Source: Thermoproteota archaeon
GTDB taxonomy: Archaea > Thermoproteota > Thermoprotei_A > Sulfolobales > Ignisphaeraceae
NCBI GenBank assembly: GCA_013154235.1
Contig: JAADCV010000081.1
Coordinates: 1-48,645, forward strand
Length of the DNA: 48,645 bases
Direction: 5' to 3'
Shown: positions 37,384 to 46,119 of the stretch, one piece after another
Position numbering within the stretch: the stretch's first letter is position 1
How the letters are laid out: the number at the start of each line of letters is the position of its first letter
The notes under the pieces: model-generated
The model's input: only the letters and a program-made list of their open reading frames with translations
Database searches by the model: none
Told to the model about the DNA's origin: nothing
Position numbers and translations under genes: made by a program

Positions 37384-39135
37384 ATGATTGAGAGCATGTT
37401 AGCTAAGAACAGGTATGTGCTTAGCTTAGAGGGTCTAGGAGGACTATGGATATCAATAGCTACAACACTACTAGAGACTAAGTTCCTAGTGGACTTCATA
37501 TCTAGAGAGACACCCTCAAGGACTCTATCTCCCGACATGCTTTCAATGCTTCTAGCCTACATTGCATCGGTAATAGGGCTACCGCTAGTACTAGCATGGA
37601 TACCGGGAGCACTTAAGGAGCTTTCGAAAATGTACAGAGCCTTTGCTGAACGCTCGTGCCTACCATTCAGAATACCTAAGCTGAGAACGAGGCTGTCGCT
37701 ACTAGGTTTCGCAATCCCTATATCGTCTCTCTGCGTAGTGGCCTCCATAGTTCTATCAAACCCGCTGCTAGCGCTAGCAGGTTTTGTACCTACTCTAATA
37801 GCGTCTCTTGTGATACTAGCTCCCGTAGTAGCCCTGGGAGAACATAGGAGAAGAATAGATACGGAGCTGCCCTGGTTTGCTGTCCTACTCGATCTTAGCG
37901 AGTCCGTAGGCGCTGGAATAAAGTTTCTAGGGGAGAGGATAAGGAGAACGAGAATACTTCCAGCCATATCCAAGGAGCTCGATGCTATAGCTAGAGACGC
38001 TAGGCTACGATCATCATCATACATAGACTCGCTGATGCGGCGCGCCGACCTTACACCTAGTTACCGCCTTTCGAGGTTCCTCAGAGGATACGCATCGAGA
38101 CTGCGAAGCGGTTCCCCCATTGTTCAGTGGCTAAGGATGTGGATACTCGAGGAGTTCATGAGAAGCGAGTTCAGCTATAGGATGTTCAGCGAGAGGGCTT
38201 CGATAATGATAAGCCAGGTCGCTATAGGCATATACGTCTTCGTTCCTGTTGTTATGGCGGCTCTAGGAGCTCTCTCATCGCCTCTGATGCTGATAGTTCC
38301 AGTAGTCGGTACGCCAGCACTAATAGCGCTTGCCTACGCGATAAGACCCAAGACAATGGATTGCATAGATCGCAAACACATAGTGCTACCAGCCATACTA
38401 TGCATAGCAACATCGATAATGCTTTTCCCTCTACTTAAAGGGTACGCAGTAATCGCTGGTTGGCTTCTAGGCATAGTGGCTGGAATAAAGGCGTATAGCC
38501 AAGTTAGGGAGTGCTCCATGCTACGTAGGGATTCGTTCGACATCCTCAACTACGTGACAGAGCTACGGAGAATAGGCTTGTCAATTCCTTCAGCCTTGAA
38601 ACAGATCTCTAAGGAGTCCAAGCTCCACAAAATATCGAGAAGAAGAATAGAGGAGGTTCTTCAGCTCCACGAGCTAGGCGTGCCGTTAACAGAGACTATT
38701 AGGTACGTAAGGACGCCGAGCTTCATGTTCAAGTTTGTTGTCTTTTCTCTAGGTATAATGCATGAGAGCGGAGCTAGCGATCCCAGCGTCATACAACGCT
38801 TGCTAGAGACGCTAAGAAGAATAGACGTACTTGAGGAGAGCTCAAGAAAGGTTGCACTACTCTTTGACGCTCTATCCGTAGCAACAATCGGGATAGTTAT
38901 CTGGATAGCAAAGACCCTTGCAGGCATAGTTTCAGTTACATCCACCTATACGTTAGCAGCAACGCTTCAAGTATTTCCCGTAGCCCCCCAGCTATCACTG
39001 CTAATCCCCATAGCGCTGCTAGGCTACAGCATCGTATCAACAATACTCAGAACCGGTGCACCCATATTCGAGCTAAGGCAAGTAGCGTTCCTCGCAATAG
39101 CGCTTCTCGCAGTAGTTGCACTGACCCTCTTTTAA
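37384..39135 (+). CDS. Archaeal pilus/secretion platform protein (TadC/GspF-like)
   Basis: Multi-TM 583 aa protein directly after the ATPase; duplicated T2SSF-like layout. Confidence 0.82.
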   Translation: MIESMLAKNRYVLSLEGLGGLWISIATTLLETKFLVDFISRETPSRTLSPDMLSMLLAYIASVIGLPLVLAWIPGALKELSKMYRAFAERSCLPFRIPKLRTRLSLLGFAIPISSLCVVASIVLSNPLLALAGFVPTLIASLVILAPVVALGEHRRRIDTELPWFAVLLDLSESVGAGIKFLGERIRRTRILPAISKELDAIARDARLRSSSYIDSLMRRADLTPSYRLSRFLRGYASRLRSGSPIVQWLRMWILEEFMRSEFSYRMFSERASIMISQVAIGIYVFVPVVMAALGALSSPLMLIVPVVGTPALIALAYAIRPKTMDCIDRKHIVLPAILCIATSIMLFPLLKGYAVIAGWLLGIVAGIKAYSQVRECSMLRRDSFDILNYVTELRRIGLSIPSALKQISKESKLHKISRRRIEEVLQLHELGVPLTETIRYVRTPSFMFKFVVFSLGIMHESGASDPSVIQRLLETLRRIDVLEESSRKVALLFDALSVATIGIVIWIAKTLAGIVSVTSTYTLAATLQVFPVAPQLSLLIPIALLGYSIVSTILRTGAPIFELRQVAFLAIALLAVVALTLF

Positions 39136-39157
39136 ACCCTTCATTACTAGCGGGGGT

Positions 39158-39607
39158 GTGCGCTTGAGGTCCTTCAGAAAAGGAATGAGCGAAATGATGG
39201 CTATAGTGATAGGGGTTGTGCTAACAGTCGCTATAGGGGCAGCACTATGGCCACTTCTAAGCGGTATGATAACTAGCCAGAGTCAGAATGCCAAGATGAT
39301 AGTGAGTGTCTCAGCCTCAGACCTATACAATGGCAACGTCTCGGTCATAGTGAACGTTAAGAATGTTGGCGGCACCACGCTAGAGGACGTTAAGGTCGTA
39401 AAGGTTATAGTATACAATGGAACTACCGCTAAGGTTATTCAAGACATTCCGCAGCCAACTATAGCCTCAAAGCTAGTGATAGGTGCCTCCGCATCGAAAA
39501 TGCTCATAGTTCCCGGCCAAGCTGGCGATAGTATAGTGGTCGTAGTTAGTGCCAAAGCAGGAAACAACATCATATACGCGCAAGGAAAGGCTGTAGTAAC
39601 TAGCTAA
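39158..39607 (+). CDS. Archaeal type IV pilin-like protein
   Basis: Class III signal peptide RKGMSEMMAIVIGVVLTVAIGAALW. Confidence 0.82.
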   Translation: MRLRSFRKGMSEMMAIVIGVVLTVAIGAALWPLLSGMITSQSQNAKMIVSVSASDLYNGNVSVIVNVKNVGGTTLEDVKVVKVIVYNGTTAKVIQDIPQPTIASKLVIGASASKMLIVPGQAGDSIVVVVSAKAGNNIIYAQGKAVVTS

Positions 39608-39666
39608 GCACCTACATACTACGTACACGAACACCTCTTTTTAACCTGTTTTCTCCTTAGGGGAAC

Positions 39667-40014
39667 ATGAACAGAGCTCTCTCGAACCTAATTGCGCTCG
39701 TTATAACTACTGCTATACTAGTCGCAGCATCATCGATAGTAATAATGAAGTACCACCTTGTACTCTCCGCCCTCAAGCCTCAACATGGCGTTTCACTCAA
39801 AGCCATATGCTCTAAAGTAATGAACTCTTCACTGTATCTATGCATAATTAGGTCTAGCGTTAGGTACTGCGGAAAGCTTCACATTATCACAGAGAATGGT
39901 ACGCTAACCCTGAACCGCTGCATTGGTCCTAGGTTAGCTATAGTACTAGCCCTAGCTTCCAAACCTATCGCTGTTCGCGTTGACAACAAGATAAAGCTCG
40001 TGGAGGTGAGGTAG
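39667..40014 (+). CDS. Small pilin-like secreted/membrane protein
   Basis: MNRALSNLIALVITTAILVAASSIVIM N-terminal hydrophobic helix; pilus operon context. Confidence 0.65.
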   Translation: MNRALSNLIALVITTAILVAASSIVIMKYHLVLSALKPQHGVSLKAICSKVMNSSLYLCIIRSSVRYCGKLHIITENGTLTLNRCIGPRLAIVLALASKPIAVRVDNKIKLVEVR

Positions 40015-40017
40015 CTC

Positions 40018-41856
40018 ATGAGGTTCCGCAGCTCCTTCCGTAAAGCACAGGGGGAGTACGTTGCTGCACTTGTAATGCTCTCACTACTAGTATCGATGGT
40101 AGCGCTGCTAGCGGAATGGCAAGCAGCGATTCACCAGAGCGCTGAGCAAGCAATAGAGGATATAGAGAAGAGCAAGGAGATGCTAGAGGTCTTCAGGAGC
40201 TCTAGCTCGATAAGGGTAGTGAACTCGTGGGGCAAACCAAGCACTATTATCGCTATAGTATTCAAATTCGCGGACTCAGAATCCCTGAGCGCTGCACTTG
40301 CTGAGCTTAGCAAAGCAGTGCGTCTAGGTAAGCTTGTTATCGATAAGCACGACTTGATAGCGGTTCTACAGCTGCCTAGAGAGAGCTGGATTACAGTTGA
40401 TCCAGCATCAGCTACAGATATCAACGCCTCGATAGATCCCGCTATTCCTATCCTAGTTAACCATTCTAGAACTGTCTGCGTGTACACACTCTACAGCAAC
40501 ATATTCTGCAACTCAACACCAGCATCCCTAGGTCTAATACCTAACGCTACCCAACCAGCGCTACTATTCAACGACACTACCCATATACTGAACAGGCTTG
40601 CAGTAATTAACTACAGTAAGGTCGTGCCAGTATCCTTCACGTATCCACCATTCTCCGCTGCAATACCGCCTAGCATCCCGATAATAATAGTGAAGGATCT
40701 TAAGAGCCTTCCGAGGTTCCTTGTAGAGACCGTTGTCAAGCTTAAGGTGCTTATAAACTTCTCATGTCATAGCGTAGTATGTCCCTGGACCCCTAGGAAC
40801 TTCACAATAATTTTGGGTAACGGTGCTAAGGTTAAGCCTAGCTACGTATGTCTCTTCAATCCCTACCCAGTGTATCTGATAGGGTGCAGCAATGGCGACG
40901 AACCTGTAAGAACATCGCTTAGGTTTATGTTAGCGGTTGTAGACGGGGTGCCTGTATACATCGATACGCTCAGCGGACCATATCCATACACTGTGTCCTT
41001 CATTACCTTTGCCGGGATCTCTAACGGTACCTACACTATAGCTGAAGCCTATGTTACGTCTGTAGCATTCAAGGGCTCTAACGTTGTGGCTGTAATGCAT
41101 ACAAGCTATAGTTGGCGCTTATGCAAGTTCACTATCTGGAGCTCTTGGGGCCTGTGCTCAAACTCTTTTGTCTATACCTTGGCTGGTAGCGGGCTGTATG
41201 GGGTTGCTAGGTACGGACTCTTCGACTTACCTCTACTGGTGCTAAAGAAGACCTCGCCGCAGCTATATCCTCCAAAAGCACCTACTCCCCCGCTGTCAAA
41301 GGTTGCTGTCACTATATATCAGTACTACCCTGGGTACGCGCCAAATATAGTGTCACATAATCTCAGATACATGAGTGGGGGTTACGCAGACGTAGTAAGT
41401 TTGAGCTCTGTAATGGCAGTATTTATCCAGCCTGTTGCTAGATTGCGTGTGCTAGTACCAACATATGTTGTTGCTAGCAACGGTACAAAGATTAGATTCC
41501 GGATTCCTTTGCTGACGCTAAGCCTCACTAATGTCTATAGTGTCGCTGGATACGTGATTAGCGCCGTAAAAACCAACTACACCGTTAGAGGTGTGGAGGT
41601 AGTTTCTGGAAAGGTGTATAGAGGGTACGAGATAACTACGGGCAGGTTCAATCTTGGTCTACAGCCTCCCGTATCGTCTAGGTATGTATATACGCTATTC
41701 GTTGTAGTTAGCAGCAGCAGGCTTGACGAATTTAGCGTAGTGCTACTGCACTGGCCCGCAACTATAGTTCCAGCACCTAGCTTCCAACTACCAGCTTCTC
41801 ACCGCCACACAGTCGGCGCAGTAGCTCCACTGCTGAAAGTGATGCCAAGTAGCTAG
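40018..41856 (+). CDS. Large pilin-like/adhesin-like exported protein (612 aa)
   Basis: RKAQGEYVAALVMLSLLVSMVALLAEW N-terminus; many N-x-S/T sequons; follows pilin genes. Confidence 0.7.
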   Translation: MRFRSSFRKAQGEYVAALVMLSLLVSMVALLAEWQAAIHQSAEQAIEDIEKSKEMLEVFRSSSSIRVVNSWGKPSTIIAIVFKFADSESLSAALAELSKAVRLGKLVIDKHDLIAVLQLPRESWITVDPASATDINASIDPAIPILVNHSRTVCVYTLYSNIFCNSTPASLGLIPNATQPALLFNDTTHILNRLAVINYSKVVPVSFTYPPFSAAIPPSIPIIIVKDLKSLPRFLVETVVKLKVLINFSCHSVVCPWTPRNFTIILGNGAKVKPSYVCLFNPYPVYLIGCSNGDEPVRTSLRFMLAVVDGVPVYIDTLSGPYPYTVSFITFAGISNGTYTIAEAYVTSVAFKGSNVVAVMHTSYSWRLCKFTIWSSWGLCSNSFVYTLAGSGLYGVARYGLFDLPLLVLKKTSPQLYPPKAPTPPLSKVAVTIYQYYPGYAPNIVSHNLRYMSGGYADVVSLSSVMAVFIQPVARLRVLVPTYVVASNGTKIRFRIPLLTLSLTNVYSVAGYVISAVKTNYTVRGVEVVSGKVYRGYEITTGRFNLGLQPPVSSRYVYTLFVVVSSSRLDEFSVVLLHWPATIVPAPSFQLPASHRHTVGAVAPLLKVMPSS

Positions 41857-42589
41857 TCCTAGGATTCGATGGGCTAGGAACATTCTCTACTTTTATAGTG
41901 ATTCTCGAAGCCTTCGATTCCACAACTATTTCATGTATATTCCTATCGATAGAGGGGTCTGCCACGATCTCTACCTCAGCATCCTTGCCGGAGGCTAAGC
42001 TCAGGGCTGCCGACACGTTGATATTGAATGGAAGTAGCTTAACGGCTTCGCTCGCTCTACCTCTAAATACCACAGTAGGCTGAGTAACTTTCGAGGGATC
42101 GAACTTTATCGCCTCGCAAGGCTTTATGCTCCTAGGAGGCTTGCGAGTCCTTAGAAGAACCCTATCTATTCCAGCTCTCCTCAGCGCCCTTATAGCATCG
42201 AGACCGGCAATCGCTCCGCTAGGCACTAGGATCATAGCGCTTGATCTCTGTGCAGCTTCAAGGAGTTTCTCCAGAAGGTCTCTATCCATGAGCGCTCCAA
42301 CACTTAGAACAACTAGCCATGCTCCGCTCGAGAGAATCTTCTCTCCATACTGCCTCACAGCCTCTTGGCTAGCTGCCTCCACAACTATATCAGGCTTCAG
42401 CTCGAGTAGTTCATCGATGGAAGACGCTATCCGTGGCTTAGCTCTCCTCATCTTCGACCTAAGGTCCTCGCACTTCTCCCTCACGATGTCGAACATCGCC
42501 ACCAGCTCCGCAGCTACGTAGCCCTCATCGATGGCTTTAGCGATTTCGGAGCCTATGGCTCCGCATCCTATTAGCGCAATCCTCCTCAT
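41777..42589 (-). CDS. nadX: L-aspartate dehydrogenase
   Basis: RRIALIGCGAIGSEIAKAI; VPSGAIAGLDAIRAL; NPRTSYLASLSAVELLRRL. Confidence 0.9.
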   Translation of the reverse strand: MRRIALIGCGAIGSEIAKAIDEGYVAAELVAMFDIVREKCEDLRSKMRRAKPRIASSIDELLELKPDIVVEAASQEAVRQYGEKILSSGAWLVVLSVGALMDRDLLEKLLEAAQRSSAMILVPSGAIAGLDAIRALRRAGIDRVLLRTRKPPRSIKPCEAIKFDPSKVTQPTVVFRGRASEAVKLLPFNINVSAALSLASGKDAEVEIVADPSIDRNIHEIVVESKASRITIKVENVPSPSNPRTSYLASLSAVELLRRLCGGEKLVVGS

Positions 42590-42602
42590 CTAGGCCACCA
42601 CC

Positions 42603-43466
42603 CTAAAGCAAGCGCTCTATCTCTAGGCTCATATCAACTCTTTCGGGCTTCATAGTAATAACGCTTGTGCTTATGACATCTGGATCCAGCTTGGCGTAAG
42701 CAGCAACATTATCCTCATCTATTCCTCCGCTAACCTCAACAACAACTCTATCTCTAAGCCCTTCGCGCTTCAAGAGCTCTAGCGCTTCAGCAACCTTACT
42801 TGGACTCATGTTGTCCAGCATAACTATGTCTGCGCCAGCACGTGCAGCTCTAACAGCATCGCTAGGCTCTGTCACCTCAACCTCTACCTTGTGAGCGAAG
42901 CTAGCTCTGGACTTAGCTAGCCGGACTGCCTTCTCGACATCTCCCACAATAGCTATATGGTTATCCTTTATCAATATAGCATCACTGAGAGAAAACCTAT
43001 GTGTATCACCGCCTCCCAGCGCTACCGCCTTCTTGACGAGGGCTCTTAGCCCTGGCACAACCTTGCGCGTAGCCGCTACCCTAACCCTCGGGTTAACGCT
43101 TCTAACTATATCCACTATCTTCCGAGTCTTCGTAGCTATACCCGCTAGCAGCATCAGTATGTTCAAGATCGTTCGCTCGAAGAGTAGAATACTCCTAGCA
43201 TCGCCACCAAGCTTCATCACAGCAGTTCCTCGACGCACCTCCTCTCCATCACCAACTAGGGGTGCTGCCTCCAGTCCTAGGATCTTCAGTGCTCTAGCGA
43301 CATCGCTAACACACGCAACTACACCGCTGCTCTTCGCAATAATGACAGCCTCCACAGATCTGCCCTCCGGCACGAGAAGCTCAGTTGTTATATCTCCGAA
43401 CGGTGCGTCTTCGCGAACCCATTCCAAAATCTTAGAAGCTAAGATATGTGGATCCAAAAACCCCAC
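42603..43466 (-). CDS. nadC: Nicotinate-nucleotide diphosphorylase (quinolinate phosphoribosyltransferase)
   Basis: EDAPFGDITTELL; AATRKVVPGLRALVKKAVALGGGDTHRFSLSDAILIKDNH. Confidence 0.95.
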   Translation of the reverse strand: MGFLDPHILASKILEWVREDAPFGDITTELLVPEGRSVEAVIIAKSSGVVACVSDVARALKILGLEAAPLVGDGEEVRRGTAVMKLGGDARSILLFERTILNILMLLAGIATKTRKIVDIVRSVNPRVRVAATRKVVPGLRALVKKAVALGGGDTHRFSLSDAILIKDNHIAIVGDVEKAVRLAKSRASFAHKVEVEVTEPSDAVRAARAGADIVMLDNMSPSKVAEALELLKREGLRDRVVVEVSGGIDEDNVAAYAKLDPDVISTSVITMKPERVDMSLEIERLL

Positions 43467-43471
43467 CTCAT

Positions 43472-44398
43472 CTACTTCGAGATTAAGTCTAGACTCCGCT
43501 CCAGAACCTCGCGAACCTTCCTAGCTATTGAGCTCTCTACGGCAACTCTATGCTTTAGGAGCTCTAGGGATCTAGCTACGTGGATAAGCGTTATCTTCTT
43601 CATATCGATACACACCGCTAGCGGATTAGCTGGCTCAACATCCCTCTCGGGATACATCTTCTTCGCGCGATACGCGAGACCCTCTTCTGTAGCTAAGAGT
43701 ACCTTCCCGTTGAACTTGGGGATAGCCTTGAGCATCTGGCTGGTGCTTCCAACATACTTAGCTATCGATCTTACATCCCTAGGGGTTTCAGGGTGCGCTA
43801 TCAACGTAGCTTTCGGGTACTTACTCAGCGCCCTCTCTACATAGTATCGATTTAGGAGATGCTCGTGGACTGGGCAGTGCCCGTAGGGTGGTGCTACTAT
43901 GATTCTTTTCCCAGTAGCTTGCGCAACATGATCTGCGAGGTTCTTATCAGGTCCGAACACTATCTCATCGTCCTCGAGCATCGATATTAGCTTCGCTGCT
44001 GAGGAGCTTGTAACTATATAATCAGCTTCAGCCTTCGCCGATGCTAGCGAGTTAACGTATAGAACTACTGGCGCAGTAGGTACTGCGGATCTAAACTCGC
44101 GAACTGCTTGAGGCGAAAGAAACTCAGCTAGCGGGCACCCAGCGCATGGGTTCGGATGAAGCACTATCTTGTCAGGATTTAGCACTGCTGCCATCTCAGC
44201 CATGAACGAAACTCCGCAGAATACTATCACGTCTGCACTAACCTCCATAGCCTTGCGCGCGAGCTCTAGGCTATCTCCAACAAAGTCAGCAACATCTTGC
44301 ACTTCAGGTAGCTGGTAGTTGTGCGCCAAAATGATAGCGTTTCTACGCTTCTTCAACTCGCTAATCCTTTTAATGAGGCTATCCACAGCCGATCCCAA
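43472..44398 (-). CDS. nadA: Quinolinate synthase
   Basis: ILAHNYQLPEVQDVADFVGDSLELARKA; FCGVSFMAEMAAVLNPDK; PNPCAGCPLA. Confidence 0.95.
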   Translation of the reverse strand: MGSAVDSLIKRISELKKRRNAIILAHNYQLPEVQDVADFVGDSLELARKAMEVSADVIVFCGVSFMAEMAAVLNPDKIVLHPNPCAGCPLAEFLSPQAVREFRSAVPTAPVVLYVNSLASAKAEADYIVTSSSAAKLISMLEDDEIVFGPDKNLADHVAQATGKRIIVAPPYGHCPVHEHLLNRYYVERALSKYPKATLIAHPETPRDVRSIAKYVGSTSQMLKAIPKFNGKVLLATEEGLAYRAKKMYPERDVEPANPLAVCIDMKKITLIHVARSLELLKHRVAVESSIARKVREVLERSLDLISK

Positions 44399-44417
44399 GG
44401 TTCTTCGCCACTATACT

Positions 44418-44450
44418 GCTCCCTCAAGCTCGATATAAGCGAGGGGGAGC
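44418..44450. promoter_or_regulatory. Shared divergent promoter/operator candidate: TATA element inside nested inverted repeats
   Basis: gctccctcaagCTCGatataagCGAGggggagc: CTCG-N7-CGAG around gatataag, flanked by GCTCC-CTC/GAGGGGGAGC arms. Confidence 0.45.
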
Positions 44451-44461
44451 GAAGCAAAAAC

Positions 44462-45514
44462 GTGTATGCACGCATTACTGGCTTTGTATCCAGGGGCAGA
44501 GATTGCATACACGACTGCGTGCTGGAGAGGTGGGCTAGCACGCGCGCGTGCATAATCGCTCCCGAAAGGTTAATGCGTTTAGCCGAAGAGCTATCCTCTA
44601 GATGCGAGACCCTAGGAATAGATGTTACTCGGGGAGTCGGCTCTTGCGATATCGCTATAGCTATAGGTACGGATAGAGACATTCTACACCTTCTGCAATC
44701 ACTAGAGAACCCGCCTCCAACACTAACTATAGCTCCTCCCGGCTATACCGGGTACCTAACTCACGCCTACTGGGAAGCGATAGATGATGTACTCGCTAGG
44801 GTAGTTAAGGGTAAGTACAGCGTACGCGAGATCGCTAGGGTCCACGCAGTTATCGATGGGAAGCGCGAGGTAAGCGCACTTAATGAGATAGCGGTGTTCC
44901 CACAGAGGAGCGCTATAACTATGGAGTACACGCTTAAGATAGATGGCGAACCTCTGTGGAGGGACGTTGCTGACGGAGTGATAGTATCTACACCCCTCGG
45001 ATCGACAGCCTACGCTCTATCCGCAGGAGGACCGATAATCCTATTGAACGCTGAAGTACTTGAAGTCGTACCGGTCAATAGCACTGAGCCGAGTCGAAGA
45101 CCAATAGTGGTTCCTCGAACAAGCACCATATCTATAGAGGACATAGCTTCTAGGTACCCTATCGAGGCTATAGCCGACGGGGTAACGAGAATGAGAGTAG
45201 ATGAACGAATAGAGTTCCGCTCCGGCGTGCCCGTGCGATTCATAGAGGTTGAGGGAGGCGCTACATACATAGCTAAGAGAAAGCTAGGTACTTACAAGGA
45301 GCTCCAGAGCCTACCTCCGAGCGCGAAGTTCGTGTATAAGATGCTAGAGCTGGAAGGACCTATGAGCGTTAGAGATCTAGCTGCAAAAACACTTCTGCCG
45401 GAGCGCACAGTTAGGTACGCGCTAAATATTCTCTTGGATAAGGGACTCGTAGAGAAAGTTGTCGACCCACGCGATCCAAGGAGGCACATATACAGAATCA
45501 AGGGCGTACCGTGA
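44462..45514 (+). CDS. NAD kinase-like domain fused to C-terminal winged-helix domain (candidate NAD-responsive regulator)
   Basis: ALNEIAVF and DGVIVSTPLGSTAYALSAGGP are NADK motifs; C-terminal LPPSAKFVYKMLELEGPMSVRDLAAKTLLPERTVRYALNILLDKGLVEKVVDPRDPRRHIYRI is a wHTH; TATA 22-30 nt upstream of GTG 44462. Confidence 0.82.
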   Translation: MYARITGFVSRGRDCIHDCVLERWASTRACIIAPERLMRLAEELSSRCETLGIDVTRGVGSCDIAIAIGTDRDILHLLQSLENPPPTLTIAPPGYTGYLTHAYWEAIDDVLARVVKGKYSVREIARVHAVIDGKREVSALNEIAVFPQRSAITMEYTLKIDGEPLWRDVADGVIVSTPLGSTAYALSAGGPIILLNAEVLEVVPVNSTEPSRRPIVVPRTSTISIEDIASRYPIEAIADGVTRMRVDERIEFRSGVPVRFIEVEGGATYIAKRKLGTYKELQSLPPSAKFVYKMLELEGPMSVRDLAAKTLLPERTVRYALNILLDKGLVEKVVDPRDPRRHIYRIKGVP

Positions 45515-45561
45515 TGAAGATGGGAGCGGCTGAACCTATGATGATCCCAAGGCTTCGCTGA
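45511..45561 (+). ncRNA. Candidate C/D box guide sRNA overlapping the upstream stop codon
   Basis: C GTGATGA 45511-45517; 12-nt guide agatgggagcgg; D' CTGA 45530-45533; spacer acct; C' ATGATGA 45538-45544; 13-nt guide tcccaaggcttcg; D CTGA 45558-45561. Confidence 0.8.
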
Positions 45562-45604
45562 CGCAACTTTCACTGAACTACTCTACGCAGCTTTCCGTTT
45601 ACAA

Positions 45605-45628
45605 CCGAAATTTAATCATTAGTTTCGG
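45605..45628. promoter_or_regulatory. Inverted repeat CCGAAA-N12-TTTCGG in an AT-rich intergenic region; ccgaaatttaat resembles BRE/TATA
   Basis: ccgaaa tttaatcattag tttcgg upstream of the 45682 ORF. Confidence 0.4.
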
Positions 45629-45681
45629 AACTAGTCGCTCATTACCGTTTCTTTCGAAGGGGTACTCGGTGTTAGTGCAAG

Positions 45682-46119
45682 GTGTATAAGCAATCAGAAG
45701 ATTTCTTTCGGTGGGGAGAGAGCGTGGGTAGGTACCAAGAGGTAGTGTACTCCATAGCCGTATTAGCAGCTAGCTACCTTCTATTCAAGGTGCTCAACTG
45801 CTCATCCCCTGCGCTAGTCGCAGCCCTAACACCCATAGTTGCGTTAGCCCATGAAGCTGTGCATCTCCTAACGATAAGGTTGCTAGGCTTAAGACATAGA
45901 GTCGCTGTAAGGGGGATGAAGGTGGGTTTTGTCATAGACTTCGATAACCCTAAGAAATACATTGTTTGCGCACTGAGCCCGCAAGTAATTACTGCTATGC
46001 TTGCTATTCTATCGATACATACTCCGGAGCTAGCAGTACTTGCATTAATCCATGTCGCTATGTCTGTACATGATATCGCTAAGAGCCTTAAGTACGCACG
46101 GATGCTTTCTAATCTATGA
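45682..46119 (+). CDS. DUF3267-like membrane protein, putative integral membrane zinc metalloprotease
   Basis: Multi-TM with HEAVH (HExxH) in a TM segment and a C-terminal SVHDI motif. Confidence 0.62.
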   Translation: MYKQSEDFFRWGESVGRYQEVVYSIAVLAASYLLFKVLNCSSPALVAALTPIVALAHEAVHLLTIRLLGLRHRVAVRGMKVGFVIDFDNPKKYIVCALSPQVITAMLAILSIHTPELAVLALIHVAMSVHDIAKSLKYARMLSNL

